Of a stretch of DNA of 24,101 nt, positions 1 through 5,862 are shown piece after piece. The DNA is taken from positions 1 through 24,101 of the IMG/VR virus record IMGVR_UViG_3300025118_000144; one strand, written 5' to 3'. Under the pieces are notes generated by a model that worked only from the letters and a program-made list of their open reading frames with translations, was not told the DNA's origin and made no database searches. The translations under genes and the position numbers were made by a program. Every line of letters begins with the position of its first letter. The stretch's first letter is position 1. Source of the stretch: a virus.

Positions 1-126
1 ACGGTCCCTGTGATACAGGATTTAATTAATTTCCCCGCAGGAGCGCGGGTTCTGACGGAGAGCTATGGGGTTGCAGGTGGGGACACTGTTTCTACCCAAG
101 CGACAATAAAACAGGTTAAATTGTAG
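1..126 (+). CDS. C-terminal end of an upstream gene (partial, probable virion protein)
   Basis: Frame 1 is open from the first base to a TAG at 124-126 and gives 41 residues ending in ATIKQVKL. The peptide is rich in Gly, Ala, Val and Thr (for example NFPAGARVLTESYGVAGGD), which would suit a beta-rich structural protein such as a tail or baseplate component. That is composition only, and the family cannot be named from so short a tail. The stop lies 21 bases before the next start codon, and the gap holds a GTGTAAATA motif, so a new transcript may begin here. I am fairly sure that it codes, but not of what. Confidence 0.55.
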   Translation, partial: TVPVIQDLINFPAGARVLTESYGVAGGDTVSTQATIKQVKL

Positions 127-131
127 TTTAC

Positions 132-140
132 GTGTAAATA
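132..140 (+). promoter_or_regulatory. Putative phage late-type promoter motif (GTGTAAATA)
   Basis: GTGTAAATA starts 15 bases before the ATG at 147 and is followed by TCTATA. It differs from the T4 late promoter TATAAATA mainly by G in place of A in the second position (TGTAAATA). If it worked with T4-like spacing, transcription would begin within a few bases of the start codon. Its role is inferred from recurrence of the motif across the window. Confidence 0.4.
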
Positions 141-146
141 TCTATA

Positions 147-863
147 ATGGCACGTAAAGACTTGTCTAATATTGAGTTAACGCCGCATTTTCATCACTCC
201 ATCAAATTTAAAGAGAGGAAGTTCAAGTTTACCCCAAAACAGAAGAAATTTCTGAGCACTCTTTTAAACCCCACCGTTAAAGTTCTTTTTGTGGCGGGGC
301 CAGCGGGATCGAGTAAAACATACATGTCCCTTTATGGGTGTTTGAGACTTTTAGCAGAGGACGCCAATAAGGAGCTATTATATGTGCGGAGTATTGCAGA
401 AAGTGCAGACAAGGGGCTAGGGAGTCTTCCTGGAGACATAACGGATAAGTTTGATCCTTTTTCGATGCCCCTGTATGATAAGTTGGATGAAATCGTTTTT
501 GAGGGCGACACAGCCTTTCTCAAACAACAAGGGCGTATTTCAGCGATCCCGATAAACTTTCTTCGTGGAGCGAACTGGAACAACAAGTTAATTGTAGCAG
601 ATGAGGCTCAGAACTTCACCTTCAAAGAATTGACTACGTTAGTTACCCGTATCGGTGAAGAAAGCAAGCTGATTATAAGCGGAGACTTTATGCAAAGTGA
701 TATTAATGGGAAAACGGGGTTTGGTGAGATGTTTGATTTGTTTGGGGATGAAGACTCTATTGAGAATGGCATTCACTCCTTTAGGTTTAACCGTAACGAC
801 ATTGTGCGTAGCAAAATTTTAAAATTTATCATTTCTAAATTAGAAACATACAAACCTGTGTAA
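147..863 (+). CDS. phoH: PhoH-like P-loop ATPase
   Basis: A 238-residue protein of the PhoH family, ATPases common in marine phages whose role in infection is unsettled. Walker A is GPAGSSKT at residues 51-58. A family segment follows at about 85-110 (ADKGLGSLPGDITDKFDPF). Walker B is LIVADEAQN at 148-156, then an ISGDFMQSD segment at about 177-185. Its length is normal for phage PhoH, and these motifs cover the whole ATPase core. The ATG at 147 has no Shine-Dalgarno but follows a GTGTAAATA motif. The last codons are GTG TAA, which form part of another such motif. Family assignment is secure. Function beyond ATP binding is not. Confidence 0.92.
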   Translation: MARKDLSNIELTPHFHHSIKFKERKFKFTPKQKKFLSTLLNPTVKVLFVAGPAGSSKTYMSLYGCLRLLAEDANKELLYVRSIAESADKGLGSLPGDITDKFDPFSMPLYDKLDEIVFEGDTAFLKQQGRISAIPINFLRGANWNNKLIVADEAQNFTFKELTTLVTRIGEESKLIISGDFMQSDINGKTGFGEMFDLFGDEDSIENGIHSFRFNRNDIVRSKILKFIISKLETYKPV

Positions 864-866
864 TAT
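858..866 (+). promoter_or_regulatory. Putative late-type promoter motif (GTGTAATAT)
   Basis: GTGTAATAT overlaps the PhoH stop codon and starts 12 bases before an ATG at 870, which opens a 21-codon reading frame. It could drive that micro-ORF or the zinc-ribbon gene at 984. Assignment rests on similarity to the other GTGTA motifs in the window. Confidence 0.35.
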
Positions 867-869
867 CAT

Positions 870-935
870 ATGTATATAATCAAGAGCAAACGTCAACGCG
901 ACAGCGGCGAACAGCTTCTATACTCACAGGACTAG
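870..935 (+). CDS. Possible 21-residue micro-ORF
   Basis: An ATG at 870 opens a frame that ends at TAG 933-935 and encodes MYIIKSKRQRDSGEQLLYSQD. It lies in the 120-base gap between the PhoH gene and the zinc-ribbon gene. The only support is that its ATG has the same relation to a GTGTAATAT motif as the starts of larger genes. There is no Shine-Dalgarno and no recognisable family, and so short a frame could occur by chance. Otherwise the gap holds only AT-rich sequence. Confidence 0.2.
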   Translation: MYIIKSKRQRDSGEQLLYSQD

Positions 936-970
936 GATCTTGTTTATTTTAGAAAAAAACCCTAAATAAC

Positions 971-980
971 ATATAAAATA
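971..980 (+). promoter_or_regulatory. AT-rich late-promoter-like motif (ATATAAAATA)
   Basis: ATATAAAATA starts 13 bases before the ATG at 984 and resembles TATAAATA more than the GTGTA variants do. A second AT-rich stretch, CTAAATAACA, lies just upstream at 962-971. In so AT-rich a leader a chance match is quite possible. Confidence 0.25.
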
Positions 981-983
981 ATA

Positions 984-1322
984 ATGAGCCATCTATTTTG
1001 TCATAGCTGCGGAGGCAAGCTTTCTTACAGTCATGCAAAGCCAAATTTTTGTGGAAAGTGCGGACAGCAATTAAACATGAGTGCAACAACTAATATTGCT
1101 GCGGCGGCGTCTACGGTTGAAAAGTCAGTAGTTATATCAGAGAATGAAACAGACGCAACATCTGTTCCTCATATTTCTGATTTTCAAGTTGAATATAGCG
1201 CGGGACAACGTTCTGTAACTTTAGGTTCATTAATTGGGGAGCAAACCCCTCCCGATTACCAAAAGAGCAAAAGGGCTCTCTCAGTTAATGAATTTATTGA
1301 TGAAAAGAAAAAAGAAAGGTGA
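984..1322 (+). CDS. Small zinc-ribbon protein
   Basis: A 112-residue protein with an N-terminal zinc ribbon: C6-x2-C9 and C23-x2-C26, each followed by a glycine (HSCGGKL and GKCGQQL). The remainder is polar, rich in Ala, Thr and Ser, and looks disordered, ending in a basic stretch (DEKKKER). Such ribbons often mediate nucleic-acid or protein contacts, but no specific role can be assigned. The 3' end overlaps the sigma-like gene (start at 1300) in another frame, which suggests translational coupling. One possibility is a partner of that factor, but only adjacency supports it. Confidence 0.75.
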   Translation: MSHLFCHSCGGKLSYSHAKPNFCGKCGQQLNMSATTNIAAAASTVEKSVVISENETDATSVPHISDFQVEYSAGQRSVTLGSLIGEQTPPDYQKSKRALSVNEFIDEKKKER

Positions 1323-2004
1323 ATATACCTACGAAGATTTTTCGGACATCATAGATGTCGCCATAAAAAAGCAGCAGTATAAGTGGAGGCTAAATGCTGT
1401 TAAGTGGTTCGACTTTGAAGACGTAGCTCAGATAATAAAACTACACATATCCAAAAAGTGGCATATGTGGGATCAAGAGCGTCCACTGGAACCGTGGATA
1501 GGACGTATTATTTCTAATCAGATGCGGAACCTGATAAGAAATCATTATGGAAATTATGTGAGGCCCTGTTCTAATTGTAAGTTTGCGTTAGGGGAGGGTT
1601 GTTCTTTGACAAAGAGCAGAAAACAAGACTCTACCTGCACATCATATTTGAAATGGGAAAAATCCAAGAAATCAGGGCTAGAGTTAAAAACGCCTCTATC
1701 TACCGAGGACTTTCCAAAGGAGGTGCAGGGTAGGCCGTATGAGGATTTTGATTTTGGTTCTTCTCTGAAAAAGCTTAATTTTTATATGGAGATCAAGTTG
1801 AGCAATAATCACTACGTTGCCTACCGCATGTTGTATTTTGAGGACAAGACCGAGGAGGATGTGGCCCGTTTTATGGGATATAAGATATCACCCCAAAAAA
1901 GCAAGCTAGGATACCGCCAAGTTAAAAACCTTAAGAAAAAGTTCCTAGAGTTAGCTTTAGAAATCTTAAAAGAGCAAGATATCATAAAAGATGGACCTGA
2001 GTAA
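1300..2004 (+). CDS. Sigma-70-like RNA polymerase sigma factor with Cys4 insert
   Basis: With the ATG at 1300 the protein has 234 residues. Residues about 33-84 (WFDFEDVAQIIKLHISKKWHMWD, then PWIGRIISNQMRNLIRNHYG) match sigma region 2, including the helix that contacts the -10 element. Residues 90-113 hold C90-x2-C93-x7-C101-x11-C113, a likely zinc site where region 3 would be expected. Residues about 170-220 (YRMLYFEDKTEEDVARFMGY, then basic helices) look like region 4. Small sigma factors of this kind, such as T4 gp55, direct phage late transcription. In-frame starts at 1234 and 1288 are possible; 1300 was chosen because it precedes a natural basic N-terminus and gives the least overlap with the zinc-ribbon gene. 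Confidence 0.72.
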   Translation: MKRKKKGEYTYEDFSDIIDVAIKKQQYKWRLNAVKWFDFEDVAQIIKLHISKKWHMWDQERPLEPWIGRIISNQMRNLIRNHYGNYVRPCSNCKFALGEGCSLTKSRKQDSTCTSYLKWEKSKKSGLELKTPLSTEDFPKEVQGRPYEDFDFGSSLKKLNFYMEIKLSNNHYVAYRMLYFEDKTEEDVARFMGYKISPQKSKLGYRQVKNLKKKFLELALEILKEQDIIKDGPE

Positions 2005-3040
2005 AGAACAGAAGGATTTTTTGCGAGAAAACGCCGCTCGGATTCCAGATTTAATCGACTTAACGAGACAGTGTTTCAATAGGAGTGATTTAGACGGTCG
2101 TTCGAAGGAGGGGAGAGCAGTAAGAAAATTCTTGGCCGATAATTCTATAGAATATAGGACGAGGGAGAAGCTTCCTGTCGAGGCAGTTGAGTTTACCCAA
2201 GAGCAAAAGGATTTTATTCTTGATCAGGCCAAAGACGGCCTTTCTTCTTTGGGGATTGCGCGGATCGTTTTTCCTGATCGCCAAGTAGGGCCGTTAAGCG
2301 CAGAACAAAGAGCGGTGCTCGCAACAATTAGAGAAGTAAATCCAGACATTATGCCATCTCAAGATAGCGGAGCATTGACTTCATACATTCCACCGAAGGC
2401 TGTTTCCCGAATCATCAAAAAAATCAATGATGCTACTGGAATTGGATTAGAAGAGGCAAAAATCAACAGACAAAAACAAATTTGTGTTGAAAGGCTTATG
2501 GTAAATCTGTCGAATTCTAGATTTCTTAAAATCATTAACAACTACCTTAATGAAGGGGACAGGGTGTTGTTCGAGCATGAGTTCATTCGTTTGACTTGGG
2601 ACAAACCTGATTTGACGGCGGATGAGATTAATTTGTATTTAAATGTCTGCAAGGAGGTGATTAATTTGGAGGTAATTAGCGGCAACCTTAATAAATTAAA
2701 TAACATGTTTGATGAGGCTGACGAACAGGCGGAAATGTCTATACGTCTTGCTGAAATCATCAAAGCAAAGAGTTCGGAGTATCATCAGTGCGAAACTCGC
2801 ATCGAAAACCTTACGAAAAAACTTCAGGGTGACCGTGGCGAGCGAATGAAGAAAATGCACAAAGAAAACGCTTCGTTTCTCTCTATCGTCCACCTTTTCC
2901 AAGAGGAAGAGGAAAGAAAAACGATGATAAGGATAGCAGAGATGCAAAAAGAAGCAGTAAAGCAAGAAGCCGAAAGATTAGAGGGAATGGCAGAGTGGAA
3001 AGCAAGAGTTTTAGGAATTGGTCAACAAGATGTCTTATGA
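1991..3040 (+). CDS. Putative small terminase subunit with duplicated helical DNA-binding-like domain
   Basis: 349 residues. The N-terminus carries two similar units of about 50 residues: residues 3-52 (LSKEQKDFLRENAARI, later SKEGRAVRKFLAD) and 67-117 (FTQEQKDFILDQAKDG, later SAEQRAVLATIRE). Each looks like a helix-turn-helix bundle. The middle is alpha-helical, and the C-terminal 120 residues are highly charged and likely coiled-coil (LTKKLQGDRGERMKKM, EEEERKTMIRIAEMQKEA). It lies upstream of the large terminase, separated only by a nuclease gene, where small terminase subunits usually sit, and a DNA-recognition domain with an oligomerising helix would fit. Family membership is not proven. 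The ATG overlaps the sigma-like gene by 14 bases, which suggests coupling. Confidence 0.5.
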   Translation: MDLSKEQKDFLRENAARIPDLIDLTRQCFNRSDLDGRSKEGRAVRKFLADNSIEYRTREKLPVEAVEFTQEQKDFILDQAKDGLSSLGIARIVFPDRQVGPLSAEQRAVLATIREVNPDIMPSQDSGALTSYIPPKAVSRIIKKINDATGIGLEEAKINRQKQICVERLMVNLSNSRFLKIINNYLNEGDRVLFEHEFIRLTWDKPDLTADEINLYLNVCKEVINLEVISGNLNKLNNMFDEADEQAEMSIRLAEIIKAKSSEYHQCETRIENLTKKLQGDRGERMKKMHKENASFLSIVHLFQEEEERKTMIRIAEMQKEAVKQEAERLEGMAEWKARVLGIGQQDVL

Positions 3041-4040
3041 TTGCAAAGAGTGTGGGGATTCATTTGATTCTTTAAGGAGTCTCCACGCACATATAAAAAA
3101 ACACGGGAAGTTTCTCGGGGATTACTATGTGGAGTATTTCGCACGAAGAGATAAACTAACACAAGAGCTTCTCCCATTTAAAAAATACGATCAGTATTTC
3201 GCTGCTGACTTTCTCAATAAGGACAATATGGAAAAATGGTGCGACAAGGCACCTTACGAAGAAGTCAAAGAATACATAATAAAAACCCTAGGACAAAAAA
3301 AAGAAGACAAGAAACTAAAAGGAGGACCACCCTCCGTTTATTTGCAAACAGCAGAAATTCCCGATATAGACGTATGCAAGAAGGTTTTCGGAAGCTATGC
3401 CAAAGCCTGTAAGGAGTTAAGCATGGTCCCGATGCTGGCAGGACAGCTACCAAGTGAATTTAAAAACGATTACTCAAAAACAACTATCCTTGTGGATACA
3501 AGAGAGCAGAAGCCCTTGTCTTTCAGGAATTCAGAGTCCCTTAAGTTGGATGTGGGAGATTACGGAGTTGGGGGAGATTTATATGACTATACATTCGTGG
3601 ATAGGAAATCATACCAGGACTTCTGTGCAACTATAACCCACAGTTATAACCGATTTGTAAAAGAACTTAAAAGATGCAAGTCTTTGGGGTGTTATTTATT
3701 TGTGGTAGTGGAAACCTCTTTCGGAGACATGGAGGGGGAGAATAGGCGGGGGTATAAAAAGTTCAATCTTGATTATGTCTACCATATGATGAGACAGATC
3801 CAAGCTGAGTATTCTGATTGCTGTCAGTTTATATTTAGCGGCTCGCGAGAAAAAAGCGAAGAGCTTGTGCCCAAGATTCTTGTTTTAGGAACGAAACTCT
3901 GGAAAGTAGACGTTCAATACTTTTGGGATAAACAAATTAAAGATTATGGCGTGGATAGAAGGAAAACAAAAACTAAGTCGAGAGTTCAAGGATATAAACC
4001 AGTTAATTCTAGGCGAAGAGGGATATTTAGAGGAGACTGA
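3030..4040 (+). CDS. C2H2 zinc-finger / ERCC4-type nuclease
   Basis: With the ATG at 3030 the protein has 336 residues; a TTG at 3018 is a weaker choice. Residues 5-25 form a classical C2H2 finger, C5-x2-C8-x12-H21-x3-H25. Residues about 110-132 (IPDIDVCKKVFGSYAKACKE) resemble the FGS-type repeat found beside homing endonucleases. Residues about 152-290 match an ERCC4/XPF-type nuclease: VDTREQ at 155-160, GDY at 176-178 and VDRKSYQDF at 190-198, a variant of the GDX(n)ERKX3D active site with Asp for Glu. The C-terminus is very basic. It lies between the putative small and the large terminase genes, overlapping the first by 11 bases and the second by 95. A role in packaging, junction resolution or DNA trimming is plausible but inferred. 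Confidence 0.75.
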   Translation: MSYDCKECGDSFDSLRSLHAHIKKHGKFLGDYYVEYFARRDKLTQELLPFKKYDQYFAADFLNKDNMEKWCDKAPYEEVKEYIIKTLGQKKEDKKLKGGPPSVYLQTAEIPDIDVCKKVFGSYAKACKELSMVPMLAGQLPSEFKNDYSKTTILVDTREQKPLSFRNSESLKLDVGDYGVGGDLYDYTFVDRKSYQDFCATITHSYNRFVKELKRCKSLGCYLFVVVETSFGDMEGENRRGYKKFNLDYVYHMMRQIQAEYSDCCQFIFSGSREKSEELVPKILVLGTKLWKVDVQYFWDKQIKDYGVDRRKTKTKSRVQGYKPVNSRRRGIFRGD

Positions 4041-5811
4041 GGCGAAGATTTTGCTTTATAAGTTTCTGAGGGAAAATCCTTCCTTTGCTTGTGAATTGTT
4101 TACTGGTGTTAAGCTATTCCCTTTTCAGCACATGGCTATTAAGGCTATGATGGACTCTGACTACTTTTTGGGCATCTGGAGTCGAGGAATGTCTAAAAGC
4201 TTTTCTACGGGTGTTTTCGCGCTTCTAGACGCTATTCTGAACCAAGGTGTCCAGATAGGTATTTTGTCTAAGTCTTTCAGACAGTCAAAAATGATCTTCA
4301 AAAAAATAGAAGACATATCTAAAAGCCCCAAGGCCACCTTTTTTGCTCAATGCATAACTAGGGTTTCTAGAATGAATGATGAGTGGGTGATGGAAATTGG
4401 TCGGAGTAGTATTCGCGCCCTTCCTCTTGGGGACGGTGAAAAACTTAGGGGTTTCCGCTTCCAGCGCATAATTATTGACGAATTGCTTTTGATGCCTGAA
4501 AAGATTTATAACGAGGTTATTATCCCTTTCTTGTCCGTGGTGGAGAACCCTACTGAGCGCCAAGAGGTTTATGATTTGGAAACCCAGCTGATCGAAAAGG
4601 GTAAAATGAAAGAAGAGGAGCGAAGGACTTGGCAGGGCAACAAAATTATTGGTTTGTCCTCCGCTTCTTACAAATTCGAATACCTTTACAAGATATATCA
4701 ACAATACGAGACTTTAATTCTTAACGAGAACAAGCAGGACGGGGCGCATCGAACCATTATGCACTTTAGTTATGATTGTGCGCCCGAGCAACTTTATGAT
4801 CAAAATCTGATTAGCCAATCTAAGGCTACAATGAGCGATGCACAATTTGAGAGGGAATTTGGAGCGATATTTACAGATGACAGTTCGGGCTACTTTAAGG
4901 TCAGTAAAATGGCCAGCTGCACCCATCCAGATGGAGAGGGTCAGTGCGTAGAGGTACATGGTAATCCAAAAGACGAATATATTTTAGCCTTTGACCCTTC
5001 GTGGTCTGAAAGTGAAAGTTCTGACGATTTTGCGATGTTACTTATCAAGCTTAATAGGGACACAAGGAAGGGGACTGTGGTTCATGGCTATGCTTTGGCG
5101 GGAGCTAATTTAAAAACCCACATAAAGTATTTAGCCTTTGTTTTGACTCACTTCAACGTGGTAGCAATCGTAGGCGATTACAATGGCGGTGTCCAATTTA
5201 TCAACTCCTGTAATGAAAGCGAGATCTTTAAAAAACTGAATATCCACTTGGGTGTTATTGAGGCTGAATTAGATAAGGCTCAGGATTACGAAAAAAACCT
5301 TCGCAAATTAAAACATCAATATAATCTTAGCGCAAAAAACATTGTCTTTTTAAGAAAGCCAACTTCCCAGTGGATTAGAATAGCAAATGAATCTCTACAG
5401 GCAGCTTTTGACCACAAGCGGATATTTTTCGCGGGAGCAGCCATGAATGATGACTACCATATTCAGCGAAAGGCAAAAGTCCCTATTAAAGATTTAAAAT
5501 TTATTCAAAACGATCCTAATGAAAAGGGCACCGTTGGCGCGAGAATGATTGATTTCGTGGAACACCAGAAGGATATAATGGATTTAATTAAGGTTCAATG
5601 TGCCCTTGTCCAAATCACAACTTCTTTACAGGGAACTCAAAGTTTTGATCTTCCCTTGAATCTAAGAAAACAAACAGGTGCTGGCAAGGCCCGCAAAGAT
5701 TCCTATTCTGCCTTGGTTTTAGGCAATTGGGCGATGAATGTTTTTTATGACATGATGTCTGATGATGTGGCTGATATCCAAACTACCTTTACTCCAATGT
5801 TCATTTCTTAA
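3946..5811 (+). CDS. terL: Terminase large subunit
   Basis: 621 residues, full length for the family. This motor cuts concatemeric DNA and pumps it into the prohead through the portal. The ATPase domain shows a divergent Walker A-like segment with K84 (SRGMSKSF, 79-86), Walker B with D178-E179 (RIIIDELLL) and coupling motif III at S238-A240 (GLSSASYK). The nuclease domain shows D350 (YILAFDPSW), D411 (VVAIVGDYNGG) and a probable third acidic residue, D585 (KARKDSYSAL). The adenine-binding region is near residues 55-70 (KLFPFQHMAIKAM). The ATG at 3946 lies 95 bases inside the nuclease gene. It is kept because the next ATGs fall too close to the ATPase core and residues 30-60 look family-typical. 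Confidence 0.93.
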   Translation: MAWIEGKQKLSREFKDINQLILGEEGYLEETEAKILLYKFLRENPSFACELFTGVKLFPFQHMAIKAMMDSDYFLGIWSRGMSKSFSTGVFALLDAILNQGVQIGILSKSFRQSKMIFKKIEDISKSPKATFFAQCITRVSRMNDEWVMEIGRSSIRALPLGDGEKLRGFRFQRIIIDELLLMPEKIYNEVIIPFLSVVENPTERQEVYDLETQLIEKGKMKEEERRTWQGNKIIGLSSASYKFEYLYKIYQQYETLILNENKQDGAHRTIMHFSYDCAPEQLYDQNLISQSKATMSDAQFEREFGAIFTDDSSGYFKVSKMASCTHPDGEGQCVEVHGNPKDEYILAFDPSWSESESSDDFAMLLIKLNRDTRKGTVVHGYALAGANLKTHIKYLAFVLTHFNVVAIVGDYNGGVQFINSCNESEIFKKLNIHLGVIEAELDKAQDYEKNLRKLKHQYNLSAKNIVFLRKPTSQWIRIANESLQAAFDHKRIFFAGAAMNDDYHIQRKAKVPIKDLKFIQNDPNEKGTVGARMIDFVEHQKDIMDLIKVQCALVQITTSLQGTQSFDLPLNLRKQTGAGKARKDSYSALVLGNWAMNVFYDMMSDDVADIQTTFTPMFIS

Positions 5812-5836
5812 CTTTTAAAAGTTGAAAGTTAACTTT
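5809..5836 (+). repeat. Overlapping palindromes between terL and portal
   Basis: Two perfect palindromes lie almost end to end: AACTTTTAAAAGTT (5810-5823) and AAAGTTAACTTT (5825-5836). TTAACTTT (5809-5816) can instead pair with AAAGTTAA (5825-5832) around an 8-base loop, so the stems exclude each other. The terL stop codon is part of the structure. It could be a terminator-like or processing element or a protein-binding site. No U-tract follows, so a standard intrinsic terminator is unlikely. Confidence 0.5.
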
Positions 5837-5839
5837 GGG

Positions 5840-5848
5840 GTGTAATAT
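5840..5848 (+). promoter_or_regulatory. Putative late-type promoter motif (GTGTAATAT)
   Basis: GTGTAATAT starts 21 bases before the portal ATG at 5861 and runs into the inverted repeat at 5847-5862. It matches the motif near 858 in all nine bases. A promoter role is inferred. Confidence 0.35.
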
Positions 5849-5862
5849 GGAATACATTCCAT
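5847..5862 (+). repeat. Inverted repeat running into the portal start codon
   Basis: ATGGAAT (5847-5853) and ATTCCAT (5856-5862) are a perfect 7-base inverted repeat around AC. The right arm includes the first two bases of the portal ATG. As RNA the stem would cover the initiation site, although a 2-base loop would have to open. As DNA it could be an operator. The ATG at 5847 opens another frame that soon stops. Confidence 0.45.

Noticed and set aside
1234-1299. Longer N-terminus for the sigma-like protein starting at 1234
   Set aside because: The added residues overlap the zinc-ribbon gene and show no domain character. An ATG at 1300 precedes a natural basic start.
3018-3029. TTG at 3018 as start of the ERCC4-type nuclease
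   Set aside because: The ATG at 3030 is four codons on, starts directly before the zinc finger and gives a typical short overlap with the upstream gene.
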